A DNA stretch of 64,000 bases, taken from Microbacteriaceae bacterium. Lineage in GTDB: Bacteria > Actinomycetota > Actinomycetes > Actinomycetales > Microbacteriaceae. This document shows positions 1 to 7,683 of the stretch, piece after piece (the first letter of the stretch is position 1; each line of letters opens with the position of its first letter). The translations under genes were made by a program, and so were the position numbers. The notes under the pieces are model-generated. The model made no database searches, had not been told where the DNA came from, and was given only the letters and a program-made list of their open reading frames with translations. The stretch spans positions 372,001 through 436,000 of the forward strand of contig JAHBTA010000003.1 of NCBI GenBank assembly GCA_019638805.1, given 5' to 3'.

Positions 1-17
1 CGCACGATCATGCCAGG

Positions 18-1448
18 GTGGATGGCATGGAGAGCGTCGCGGAGGCCCTCGCGCGCCTGGAGCGGCTCGCGGACGCGCCGGAGCTGGTCCGGCTCGCCGC
101 GGTCTTCGCCGACGCGGGGCACGAGCTCGCCCTGGTGGGCGGCCCGGTGCGCGACGCCTTCCTGGGCAGGCCGGTGTCGGACCTCGACCTCACGACCGAC
201 GCCGAGCCCGACCGCATCCTCGAGCTCGTCGTCCCGCTCGCCGACGCGCACTGGGACATCGGCCGCGAGTTCGGGACCATCGGCGCGCGCCTGGGCGGCA
301 CGACGGTCGAGATCACCACCTATCGCAGCGACGCCTACGACCGCACCACCCGCAAGCCGCAGGTGCGCTTCGGCACGAGCCTCGAGGGCGATCTGACCCG
401 TCGCGACTTCACGATCAATGCCATGGCTCTACGGCTGCCCGGTCGTGTCCTGGTGGATCCGACCGGCGGTGTCGAGGATCTGCTGGCCGGGGTGCTGCGT
501 ACGCCGAGCCCGCCCGAGGAATCGTTCGGGGACGACCCGCTGCGCATGATGCGGGCGGCGCGTTTCACCGCCCAGCTCGGCTTCGCGCTGGAGGGCGGCG
601 CGTACTCCGCCGCGCGCGAGCTCGCCGCGACGATCGGCATGGTCTCGCCCGAACGGGTGTCGGAGGAGCTGCGCAAGCTCATGCTGGCGCCCGGTGCGAG
701 TGCGGGTGTGCGCGTGCTGGTGGACACCGGGATCGCGGAGCACGTGCTGCCCGAGGTGCCGGCGCTGCGCCTGGAGATCGATGAGCACGCCCGTCACAAG
801 GACGTCTACGAGCACAGCCTCACGGCCCTGGATCGGGCGATCGCTCTCGAGCAGGAGCGCGGGCACGCGCCCGAGCTCGTGCTGCGCCTGGCCGTTCTGC
901 TGCACGACATCGGCAAGCCGGCCACGCGCCGCATCGAGCCGGGGGGCGCGGTGACCTTCCACCACCACGATGTGCTGGGGGCCAAGCTCGCGCGCGCCCG
1001 CCTGCGCGAGCTGCGCTTCGACAACGACACGGTCAAGGCGGTGGCCGAGCTCATCCGCCTGCACCTGCGCTTCTTCGGCTACGCCGCGGGCGAGTGGACC
1101 GACTCGGCGGTGCGACGCTACGTGCGCGACGCGGGCGATCTGCTCGAGTGGCTGCACATCCTGTCCCGCGCGGATGTCACCACCCGCAACCGGCGCAAGG
1201 CGGCCACGCTCGCCTCGGCCTACGACGATCTCGAGCGGCGCATCGCGGTGCTGGCCGAGGAGGAGGAGCTGGCCGCCATCCGCCCCGACCTCGACGGTGA
1301 GCAGATCATGGCGGTGCTGGGCATCCGGCCGGGGCCCGAGGTGGGCGAGGCGTACCGGTACCTGCTCGAGGTGCGACTCGACGAGGGCGAGCTGGGCTAC
1401 GACCTGGCGCGCGACCGGCTCCTCAAGTGGTGGGCCGAGCGCGCCTGA
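18..1448 (+). CDS. cca: CCA tRNA nucleotidyltransferase
   Basis: This 476-residue enzyme adds or repairs the 3' CCA end of tRNAs in the cytoplasm. The N-terminal nucleotidyltransferase head carries the class II signature (LVGGPVRDAFLG followed by DLDLTTDA, about residues 40-62), with the metal-binding aspartates in DLD. A C-terminal HD phosphohydrolase-like segment (LAVLLHDIGKP, about residue 290) places it in the long HD-containing form usual in Actinobacteria. The GTG start at 18 lies 6 bases after a weak -10-like GATCAT; the ATG at 27 is an alternative. It lies directly upstream of the rpsF promoter. Assignment is firm; only the start is uncertain. Confidence 0.93.
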   Translation: MDGMESVAEALARLERLADAPELVRLAAVFADAGHELALVGGPVRDAFLGRPVSDLDLTTDAEPDRILELVVPLADAHWDIGREFGTIGARLGGTTVEITTYRSDAYDRTTRKPQVRFGTSLEGDLTRRDFTINAMALRLPGRVLVDPTGGVEDLLAGVLRTPSPPEESFGDDPLRMMRAARFTAQLGFALEGGAYSAARELAATIGMVSPERVSEELRKLMLAPGASAGVRVLVDTGIAEHVLPEVPALRLEIDEHARHKDVYEHSLTALDRAIALEQERGHAPELVLRLAVLLHDIGKPATRRIEPGGAVTFHHHDVLGAKLARARLRELRFDNDTVKAVAELIRLHLRFFGYAAGEWTDSAVRRYVRDAGDLLEWLHILSRADVTTRNRRKAATLASAYDDLERRIAVLAEEEELAAIRPDLDGEQIMAVLGIRPGPEVGEAYRYLLEVRLDEGELGYDLARDRLLKWWAERA

Positions 1449-1450
1449 GC

Positions 1451-1525
1451 TATGATCGGCAGGTTGCCCGCGCTCGCGTCGGCACCACGTCAATACCCTC
1501 CTGCTGCCGGAGTCGGTCCGGCAGC
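1451..1525 (+). promoter_or_regulatory. rpsF promoter and leader hairpin
   Basis: A -10 hexamer TATGAT (1451-1456) sits just after the cca stop, giving a leader of roughly 90 nt before rpsF. The leader contains a perfect 9-bp stem (1503-1511 pairing with 1517-1525, loop GTCGG), ending shortly before the Shine-Dalgarno sequence GAAGGAGGTGG. S6:S18 autoregulatory leaders upstream of rpsF are known in several bacterial phyla, so this hairpin is a candidate; whether it has the S18-binding geometry cannot be decided by eye. Confidence 0.6.
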
Positions 1526-1551
1526 CGCATGAGTCCGAAGGAGGTGGGTGA

Positions 1552-1989
1552 ATGACGCACCAGTACGAGTTGATGGTGATCCTCGATCCCGAGATCGACG
1601 AGCGCACCGTCGCACCCAGTCTGGACAAGTTCCTCAACGTCATCCGCAACGATGGCGGCACGATCGACAACGTCGACATCTGGGGGCGCCGCCGGCTGGC
1701 GTACGAGATCAAGAAGAAGAGCGAGGGCATCTACGCCGTCGTGAACTTCACCGCGACGTCCGCGGCGACGCAAGAGCTGGACCGCCAGCTGCGCCTCTCG
1801 GAGGCCGTGCTGCGCACCAAGGTGCTGCGTGCCGAGGAGGCCATGGCCCGCGCGGTGAGCGTGCGCGCCGAGGACGAGAAGCGCGCCGCCCGCAAGGCCG
1901 CGTCGCCCAAGGCCGCGGCGAAGGCCGCAGAAGCCGAGGCCGAGAAGACCGCCGAGCCGGCCGCTGCACCCGAGAGCGTGGAGGCCTGA
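1552..1989 (+). CDS. rpsF: 30S ribosomal protein S6
   Basis: A 145-residue small-subunit protein that pairs with S18 on the platform of the 30S subunit. The N-terminal 95 residues are a typical S6 fold ([20 protein letters not shown] and [10 protein letters not shown] are recognisable). The last 45 residues are an Ala/Lys/Glu-rich tail longer than in many S6 proteins. A strong Shine-Dalgarno AAGGAGGTG precedes the ATG. It is the first gene of rpsF-ssb-rpsR-rplI, so S6 and its partner S18 are made from one message. Confidence 0.97.
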   Translation: MTHQYELMVILDPEIDERTVAPSLDKFLNVIRNDGGTIDNVDIWGRRRLAYEIKKKSEGIYAVVNFTATSAATQELDRQLRLSEAVLRTKVLRAEEAMARAVSVRAEDEKRAARKAASPKAAAKAAEAEAEKTAEPAAAPESVEA

Positions 1990-1991
1990 CC

Positions 1992-2498
1992 GTGGCGGGC
2001 GAGACCATCATCACGGTCGTCGGCAACCTCACGGCCGACCCCGAGCTGCGCTACACGCAGAATGGGCTCGCGGTCGCGAACTTCACGATCGCCTCGACGC
2101 CGCGCACCTTCGACCGCCAGGCCAACGACTGGAAGGACGGCGAAGCGCTGTTCCTCCGCGCCTCGTGCTGGCGTGAGTTCGCCGAGCACGTGGCGTCCTC
2201 GCTCACCAAGGGCTCGCGCGTGGTCGCGACCGGGCGTCTCAAGCAGCGCTCGTACGAGACCAAGGAGGGCGAGAAGCGCACCGCCATCGAGCTCGAAGTC
2301 GACGAGATCGGCCCGAGCCTGCGCTACGCCACCGCACAGGTGACGCGCGCCTCCGGCGGTTCGGGCGGCGGAGGCGGCGGGGGCGGCAACCGTCCCCAGG
2401 CGGTCGCCGATGAGCCCTGGGGCGCGGCTGCGCCCGCATCCGGAGGCGACGATGTGTGGAACGCGCCGGGCGCCTACAACGACGAGACCCCTTTCTGA
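1992..2498 (+). CDS. ssb: Single-stranded DNA-binding protein
   Basis: This 168-residue protein coats single-stranded DNA during replication and repair. The OB-fold occupies about residues 1-110 ([21 protein letters not shown] at the start, then [16 protein letters not shown]). It is followed by a Gly-rich linker with a run of nine glycines and an acidic tip ending DETPF, matching the conserved C-terminal tail that recruits partner proteins. The GTG start at 1992 is two bases after the rpsF stop, which argues against the longer in-frame extension upstream that runs through rpsF. Confidence 0.95.
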   Translation: MAGETIITVVGNLTADPELRYTQNGLAVANFTIASTPRTFDRQANDWKDGEALFLRASCWREFAEHVASSLTKGSRVVATGRLKQRSYETKEGEKRTAIELEVDEIGPSLRYATAQVTRASGGSGGGGGGGGNRPQAVADEPWGAAAPASGGDDVWNAPGAYNDETPF

Positions 2499-2519
2499 AT
2501 CTAAGGACGACACAGAGCA

Positions 2520-2786
2520 ATGGCAGGAAAGAGCAGCGGCGGCGATCGTCGCAAGCGAGTGGGTGCGAAGGGCGGCAAGAACGCCGCCCCCGCGAAGTCG
2601 GTGCGCGTCGGCATCATCGACTACAAGGACGTCGCGACCCTTCGCAAGTTCATTTCGGAGCGCGGCAAGATCCGTGCCCGTCGCATCACCGGCGTCTCGG
2701 TGCAGGAGCAGAAGCTCATCGCGCTCGCGGTCAAGAACGCGCGCGAGATGGCGCTCCTCCCGTACTCCGGGTCGGGGAGGGGCTGA
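2520..2786 (+). CDS. rpsR: 30S ribosomal protein S18, zinc-free form
   Basis: An 88-residue S18 that binds S6 in the 30S platform. The core [20 protein letters not shown] and the ending [10 protein letters not shown] are diagnostic. The N-terminal CxxC pair found in zinc-binding S18 forms is absent, and the whole protein has no cysteine, so it is the C-minus type. It follows ssb by 21 bases and precedes rplI by one base. The same zinc-free character is seen for L28, L33 and S14 encoded at 17.6-18.4 kb. Confidence 0.96.
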   Translation: MAGKSSGGDRRKRVGAKGGKNAAPAKSVRVGIIDYKDVATLRKFISERGKIRARRITGVSVQEQKLIALAVKNAREMALLPYSGSGRG

Positions 2787-2787
2787 C

Positions 2788-3240
2788 ATGTCGAAGCTCA
2801 TCCTCACCTCCGAGGTCAGCGGCCTCGGCTCGGCGGGCGATGTCGTGGAGGTCAAGAACGGCTACGCCCGCAACTACCTGATCCCGCAGGGCTTCGCCGT
2901 GGCGTGGAGCCGGGGCGGCGAGAAGCAGATCGAGTCGATCAAGGCCGCCCGCGCGGCCCGCGAGCTCGCGACGCTCGAGGAGGCCCAGGCGCTCAAGGCG
3001 CGGCTGGAGGAGAGCCCCATCCGGCTCACCGTCAAGGCTGGCCGCGAGGGCAGGCTGTTCGGCTCGGTCAAGACCTCTGCCATCGCGGATGCGGTGGCCG
3101 CGGCGGGCCTCGGCTCGATCGACAAGCGGGCCATCGAGCTCGGCTCGGCGGTCAAGAGCACGGGGCGCTACGACGCGACAGTCCGCCTGCGGGAGGACGT
3201 GGTCGCGACCCTCGCGATCGAGGTCGTCGCGGCGCGCTGA
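2788..3240 (+). CDS. rplI: 50S ribosomal protein L9
   Basis: A 150-residue large-subunit protein of the usual two-domain L9 form. The N-terminal RNA-binding lobe begins [20 protein letters not shown] and contains [16 protein letters not shown], the family signature. A long connecting helix (about residues 40-75) leads to the C-terminal lobe. The ATG at 2788 begins one base after the rpsR stop with GGGGAGGGG as ribosome binding site, so the two are translationally coupled. It ends the operon, which is closed by a hairpin 16 bases downstream. Confidence 0.97.
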   Translation: MSKLILTSEVSGLGSAGDVVEVKNGYARNYLIPQGFAVAWSRGGEKQIESIKAARAARELATLEEAQALKARLEESPIRLTVKAGREGRLFGSVKTSAIADAVAAAGLGSIDKRAIELGSAVKSTGRYDATVRLREDVVATLAIEVVAAR

Positions 3241-3255
3241 GCATCGCAATCGACC

Positions 3256-3287
3256 GTGACGGCGCTCCCCTCGGGGGGCGCCGTCAC
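3256..3287 (+). terminator. Terminator after rplI
   Basis: A perfect 10-bp stem GTGACGGCGC / GCGCCGTCAC (3256-3265 with 3278-3287) closes a 12-base loop. Only a weak T stretch follows (CCCGTTTCC), as is usual for high-GC actinobacterial terminators. Confidence 0.75.
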
Positions 3288-3677
3288 CCGTTTCCGGGGG
3301 TCGTTCCGTCCACAGGCGGGGTGCGTGCCCGGCAACTTTCAAGCGCCGCTCTAAACATGTTTCTACACACAGCGTGTGAGCATGAAAAGTCCTGGTCAGA
3401 GTGCGTTCCGCGGACCAACTTCCTGCGTTTCGCACAGGACTGTCCACACCTTCTTCACATCACTTCCGGCGTTTCGCGCCGGTTGTTCACAGAGTTATCC
3501 ACAGGGGGTGTTTGTCGCGGCGGGCCCGCGACCATAACGTGAAGCCGCGCGCGAGGCCGGGAAAACGGCAGGGGGCGTGCCGCAGGGGCCGAGGTCGGTC
3601 GTCCCCCCTACCCTGTGCCCAGGAAGACGTCCATCAGCCACCGCGCGATCCGCGCGCCCAACCCGGAAGGATTCGAC
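3288..3677 (+). promoter_or_regulatory. dnaB upstream region with DnaA-box-like sites
   Basis: This gap holds no convincing gene. It carries several 9-mers related to the DnaA box: CCGTCCACA (3306-3314), CTGTCCACA (3440-3448), TTCTTCACA (3451-3459), TTGTTCACA (3483-3491) and a perfect TTATCCACA (3495-3503), the last two 12 bases apart and on the same strand. Downstream lies a -10-like TACCCT (3609-3614) and the dnaB ribosome binding site GGAAGG (3665-3670). The region is noticeably more A/T-rich around 3350-3510 than its surroundings. It may allow DnaA to regulate dnaB or act as a DnaA reservoir; it is not the usual dnaA-dnaN origin context. Confidence 0.55.
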
Positions 3678-5060
3678 GTGTCGATCGCCCACCTCGGCCT
3701 TCCGGCGGAGCCTCGGCAGCAGGACTCGCGGCAGCCGAGCGGTGTCGAGCGCACGCCGCCGCATGATCTGCTCGCCGAGCAGAGCGCCCTGGGCGGCATG
3801 CTGCTGAGCAAGGACGCCCTGGCCGACGTCGCCGAGACCGTGCGCGCCGTCGACTTCTACATCCCCAAGCACGAGGTGATCTTCGACGCGATCCTGACCC
3901 TGTACGCGCACGGTGAGCCCACCGACGTGATCGCGGTGACCGACGAGCTCACCAAGTCGGGCCAGTTGCAGCGGGCCGGCGGCGCGGACTACCTCCACAC
4001 CATCACCGGGATCGTGCCGACCGCGGCCAACGCCGGCTACTACGCCTCGATCGTCGCCGAGAAGGCGATCCTGCGTCGGCTCGTCGAGGCGGGTACCCGC
4101 ATCGTCCAGATGGGGTTCGCGAGCGAGGGCGAGGTCGTCGACCTCGTCAACAACGCGCAGGCCGAGGTGTACGCGGTCACCGGGGGCGTCGAGGGTGAGG
4201 ACTACGTCCCCCTCGTGGAGGCGGTCAACACCGCCATGGACGAGATCGACGTGGCGCGCGGCCGCAGCGGCGAGCTCGCGGGCGTGCCGACCGGCTTCGC
4301 CGAGCTGGACGACCTCACGAACGGCCTGCACTCGGGCCAGCTCATCATCGTCGCGGCCCGCCCGGGACTCGGAAAGTCCACGCTCGCGCTGGACTTCGCG
4401 CGCTCGGCCGCGGTCGAGCACAAGATGCCCGTGCTGTTCTTCTCGCTCGAGATGGGGCGCAGCGAGATCGCGACCCGGCTGCTGTCCGCCGAGTCGAGCA
4501 CCTTCATGCACAAGCTGCGCAAGGGCGATCTCGACGAGCACGCCTGGACGCGGATCGCCAACGTCCGCGGTGCGATCGCCGATTCGCCCCTCTTCATCGA
4601 CGACAGCCCGAACCTCACGCTCGTCGAGATCCGGGCCAAGTGCCGCAGGCTCAGCCAGCGCATGGGGCTCAAGATGGTCGTCATCGACTACCTGCAGCTC
4701 ATGACCTCGGGCAAGAAGGTCGAGTCCCGCCAACAGGAGGTCAGCGAGTTCTCGCGGGCGCTCAAGCTCCTGGCCAAAGAACTGGGCGTCCCCGTCGTCG
4801 CGCTCTCCCAGCTCAACCGCAACGCCGAGCAACGCGCCGACAAGAAGCCCGCGCTCGCCGACCTGCGCGAATCGGGATCGCTCGAACAGGACGCCGACAT
4901 CGTGCTGCTGCTGCACCGAGACCTGGGCCTCGAGCGGGACGACCCGCGCGCCGCCGACGCCGAGATCATCGTGGCCAAGCACCGCAATGGCCGCACGGGC
5001 ACACTCGATGTGACGTTCCAGGGCCAGTTCTCGCGCTTCGGCGAGGTCGCCCGGATCTGA
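3678..5060 (+). CDS. dnaB: Replicative DNA helicase DnaB
   Basis: The hexameric helicase that unwinds DNA ahead of the replication fork, 460 residues. The N-terminal DnaB domain starts with PHDLLAEQSALGGMLLSKDAL. The RecA-like motor has Walker A in ARPGLGKSTLALD with Lys233, followed by FFSLEMG and Walker B in VVIDYLQLM; the ending QGQFSRF is typical. The GTG at 3678 is preferred because GGAAGG lies 7 bases upstream and family members begin close to this point; an upstream GTG at 3615 abuts the -10-like element. No intein interrupts the motor domain. Confidence 0.95.
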   Translation: MSIAHLGLPAEPRQQDSRQPSGVERTPPHDLLAEQSALGGMLLSKDALADVAETVRAVDFYIPKHEVIFDAILTLYAHGEPTDVIAVTDELTKSGQLQRAGGADYLHTITGIVPTAANAGYYASIVAEKAILRRLVEAGTRIVQMGFASEGEVVDLVNNAQAEVYAVTGGVEGEDYVPLVEAVNTAMDEIDVARGRSGELAGVPTGFAELDDLTNGLHSGQLIIVAARPGLGKSTLALDFARSAAVEHKMPVLFFSLEMGRSEIATRLLSAESSTFMHKLRKGDLDEHAWTRIANVRGAIADSPLFIDDSPNLTLVEIRAKCRRLSQRMGLKMVVIDYLQLMTSGKKVESRQQEVSEFSRALKLLAKELGVPVVALSQLNRNAEQRADKKPALADLRESGSLEQDADIVLLLHRDLGLERDDPRAADAEIIVAKHRNGRTGTLDVTFQGQFSRFGEVARI

Positions 5061-5109
5061 CCGCGGCGGGCGCGGGCGAGCGCTCCGGCCGCGACCTAGA
5101 CTGGATGCC

Positions 5110-5721
5110 GTGCTGCCTCCCTGGATGATCCCCGCCGGGCGCGCGGTCCTCGCGATCGCCCTGGGGCTTGTGATCACCTTCAGCCAGGCGCACACCGCGG
5201 GCTTCGGCCTCGTGGTCTTCGGCGGGTACGCGGTGCTCGCCGGTGCGTTCCTGCTCCTCGCCTGGTTCGGCCCCCGCGCCCCGGAGAGAGCGCGCACGGC
5301 GTTCCAGGCTCAGGGCGTGGTGACCGTGCTCGCCGGGATCGCGGCCCTGGTCCAGCCGGCGGGAGGCATGGCCTATTTCGTCTGGGTGCTGAGCGGGTGG
5401 GCGATCGTGACGGGCGCACTCGAGACGGTGTCCGGCATCCGCTACCGGGGCAGCGCGCCGGAATGGACCGACTGGGTCGTCACAGGTGTTCTGACGATCG
5501 CGCTCGGCGCGATCGCGCTCGTGCTGCCGCCCGACATCGCCGACGTCTTCGCGACCCCGGACGAGTCGGTGCTGGGCATGCTGACCTCGCCCATCATCGT
5601 CATCGGGCTGCTCGGCGGCTGGGCCGTGATCACGGGCGTGCTGCAGGCGATCGGTGCAGCGACGCCCGTCATCGCCCGCCGCCGGACCGTTGCCGCGCCG
5701 TCCGCGGCGCGGACCCGATGA
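5110..5721 (+). CDS. HdeD/DUF308-like membrane protein
   Basis: A 203-residue integral membrane protein with about six hydrophobic segments arranged as short hairpins (for example AVLAIALGLVITF, GFGLVVFGGYAVLAGAFLLLAW, VVTGVLTIALGAIALVLPP). That repeated pattern recalls the DUF308/HdeD family, whose molecular role in Actinobacteria is not established. The GTG start is placed 7 bases after a clean -10 TAGACT (5097-5102), so the message is probably leaderless. It overlaps the next gene by ATGA, so the two are probably co-translated. Confidence 0.7.
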   Translation: MLPPWMIPAGRAVLAIALGLVITFSQAHTAGFGLVVFGGYAVLAGAFLLLAWFGPRAPERARTAFQAQGVVTVLAGIAALVQPAGGMAYFVWVLSGWAIVTGALETVSGIRYRGSAPEWTDWVVTGVLTIALGAIALVLPPDIADVFATPDESVLGMLTSPIIVIGLLGGWAVITGVLQAIGAATPVIARRRTVAAPSAARTR

Positions 5722-5957
5722 CCGATCCGAGCCGGCGCGATCGCACGCGGCCGGCCGAGCTTCTGGGGCTGTCCGCGGTCGTCGCGATCGCGTTCGGCGT
5801 TGTCGCGTTCTTCTCGACGCGCGACCTGACGACCGCGGGCATCTTCGCGGGTGTCGCGTTCATCGTCGCGCTCGTGGTCTTCGCGATGCTGCTGCTCGCG
5901 GTGTCACCCGAGCGCAAGGACGGGGACGACGACGCCGGCCCGGATCAGTCCAGGTAG
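5718..5957 (+). CDS. Small two-helix membrane protein
   Basis: A 79-residue protein of unknown function. A short charged N-terminus (about 14 residues) precedes two hydrophobic helices, LLGLSAVVAIAFGVVAFF and IFAGVAFIVALVVFAMLLLAV, and the tail is very acidic (ERKDGDDDAGPDQS). Its ATG overlaps the stop of the upstream membrane protein as ATGA. The last 13 bases overlap the end of convergent purB. The pairing suggests that the two membrane proteins work together, but nothing in the sequence shows the task. Confidence 0.65.
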   Translation: MTDPSRRDRTRPAELLGLSAVVAIAFGVVAFFSTRDLTTAGIFAGVAFIVALVVFAMLLLAVSPERKDGDDDAGPDQSR

Positions 5958-7324
5958 CCGGTCAGCTCGGCCGCGAGTCCGGTGTAGCCGGACGGCGTGA
6001 GCTCGAGGAGGCGCCGCTTCGCGTCCTCGCCGATGTCGAGCCCGGTCACGAAGGCGCGCAGCTCGTCCGGCCCGACCCGCTTGCCGCGCGTGAGTTCTTT
6101 GAGCAGCGCGTACGGGTCGGCGATCGAGCTGCGCCCCGCGGTGACCTCGGCCCGGATGACGGTCTGGATCGCCTCGGCCAGCACCTCCCAGTTGGCGTCG
6201 AGGTCGGCGGCGAGCACCTCGGGCGCGACCGCGACCTCCCCGAGCCCGCGCGCGAGGTTGTCCAGCGCGAGCAGCGAGTGCCCGAGCGCGACGCCGATGT
6301 TGCGCTGCGTGGTCGAGTCGGTGAGGTCGCGCTGCAGGCGGCTGGTGACGAGCGTGGCCGCGAGCGAGTCCAGGAGCGCGCTCGAGAGCTCGAGGTTCGC
6401 CTCGGCGTTCTCGAACCGGATCGGGTTGACCTTGTGCGGCATGGTCGATGACCCGGTCGCGCCCTCCTGCGGCACCTGGGTCAGATAGCCGAGCGAGATG
6501 TAGGTCCAGACGTCGGTGCACAGGTTGTGCAGGATGCGGTTCTCGTGCGCGATGGCCTGGAACAGCTCGGCCTGCCAGTCGTGGGATTCGATCTGCGTGG
6601 TGAGCGGGTTCCAGGCGAGCCCGAGCCGCGTCACGAACTCGCGGGACAGCGCGGGCCAGTCCGCGTCGGGGTCGGCCGCGAGGTGAGCGGCGAAGGTTCC
6701 GGTCGCCCCGCTGAACTTGGCCAGCGGCACGACACCCTGGACGCGGTCGCGCACGCGCTCGGCGCGCGCGACGAAGACCGCGAACTCCTTGCCGATCGTC
6801 GTCGGCGTCGCGGGCTGCCCGTGCGTGCGGGCGAGCATCGGCAGGTCGCGGCCGACGGCGACGAGCCCGCGCAGGCCGTCGAGCACGTCCCGGAGGCGCG
6901 GGAGCCACACCTCGTGCACGGCGGCGCGGATGGTGAGCGCGTAGGCGAGGTTGTTGACGTCCTCGCTCGTGCAGGCGAAGTGCGTGAGCTCGGCGACGGC
7001 ACCCAGCCCCTGCGCGGCGAGTCGTTCGCGCACCAGGTACTCGACGGCCTTCACGTCGTGCCGGGTGGTCGCCTCGAGGTCGGCGAGCCGGTCGATCTCG
7101 GGCTGGCCGAAGTCGTCCGCCCACTGCCGAAGGGCGCGAGCCTGCTCCGCGTCGACGGGTTCGGTGCCGAACAGCCGATGCTCGGTGAGGAAGAGCAGCC
7201 ACTCGACCTCGATGTGCACGCGCGCCCGGTTGAGGCCTGCCTCCGAGAGGTGTTCACCGAGCGCCTCGACGGCGGGACGGTAGCGGCCATCGAGCGGACT
7301 GATGGGCTGCGGCGGCAGGCTCAT
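5945..7324 (-). CDS. purB: Adenylosuccinate lyase
   Basis: A 459-residue cytoplasmic enzyme of the fumarase/aspartase superfamily. It cleaves SAICAR and adenylosuccinate, releasing fumarate, in purine synthesis. The superfamily signature GSSTMPHKVNP is present, and ARTHGQPATPTTIG carries a catalytic His. The chosen ATG at 7324 begins MSLPPQPISPLDGRY, the standard N-terminus of this family, with GGGAGA about 8 bases upstream; the extension further upstream has no family character. Its partner in AMP synthesis, purA, lies at 62.7 kb in this window. Confidence 0.95.
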   Translation of the reverse strand: MSLPPQPISPLDGRYRPAVEALGEHLSEAGLNRARVHIEVEWLLFLTEHRLFGTEPVDAEQARALRQWADDFGQPEIDRLADLEATTRHDVKAVEYLVRERLAAQGLGAVAELTHFACTSEDVNNLAYALTIRAAVHEVWLPRLRDVLDGLRGLVAVGRDLPMLARTHGQPATPTTIGKEFAVFVARAERVRDRVQGVVPLAKFSGATGTFAAHLAADPDADWPALSREFVTRLGLAWNPLTTQIESHDWQAELFQAIAHENRILHNLCTDVWTYISLGYLTQVPQEGATGSSTMPHKVNPIRFENAEANLELSSALLDSLAATLVTSRLQRDLTDSTTQRNIGVALGHSLLALDNLARGLGEVAVAPEVLAADLDANWEVLAEAIQTVIRAEVTAGRSSIADPYALLKELTRGKRVGPDELRAFVTGLDIGEDAKRRLLELTPSGYTGLAAELTGYLD

Positions 7325-7437
7325 GCCTCCATTCTCCCGTGCCGGGGTGCTCCTCCACAGCCGGGATGCCGCGCGCCGTCTCCGCGGACGGCCATCCGCC
7401 GCCCGCACCCCGGCTCGCGACCCCGGATCCTGGGGTC

Positions 7438-7683
7438 ATGCCCTCCGATCCCGTCCTGCGCGCCGCCCTCGATCGCCAGGCCGCCGTGCTCGCTCCGATC
7501 TCGGCCCGCCTGCACGCCGCGGTCGTGCACCCGCCCGTCGCACCGCACGACTGGGGCGGGCCCGCGGCCCGCGGTTTCGCGGAGCTCGAGCACGAGCTGC
7601 GGACCTCGATCGCCGCGGCGGACGACACAGTCTCGGGGCTTCTGCACGCCACCCGGATCGCAGCGGGGCGCGTCGATGGCTGA
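7438..7683 (+). CDS. WXG100-like small helical protein
   Basis: An 81-residue protein with no cysteine. It is predicted to be mostly helical: a first helix (VLRAALDRQAAVLAPISARLHAAV), a short turn containing DWGGPAARGF, and a second helix (ELEHELRTSIAAADDTVSGLL). The W-G-x-A-A-x-x-F turn resembles the WXG motif of ESAT-6-like proteins exported by type VII systems, though the protein is a little shorter than the usual 100 residues. Its stop overlaps the start of the next gene by 8 bases. The ESX assignment is inference from motif and size; no type VII secretion machinery gene is in the window. Confidence 0.55.
   Translation: MPSDPVLRAALDRQAAVLAPISARLHAAVVHPPVAPHDWGGPAARGFAELEHELRTSIAAADDTVSGLLHATRIAAGRVDG

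Noticed and set aside
1548..1991. N-terminally extended ssb reading through rpsF
   Set aside because: The upstream part of that frame lies within rpsF and gives Arg-rich sequence without domain character; GTG at 1992 gives the standard SSB start.
3288..3677. Chromosomal origin of replication
   Set aside because: The DnaA-like boxes are few and scattered and the flanking genes are rplI and dnaB, not dnaA and dnaN. A regulatory role is more likely.
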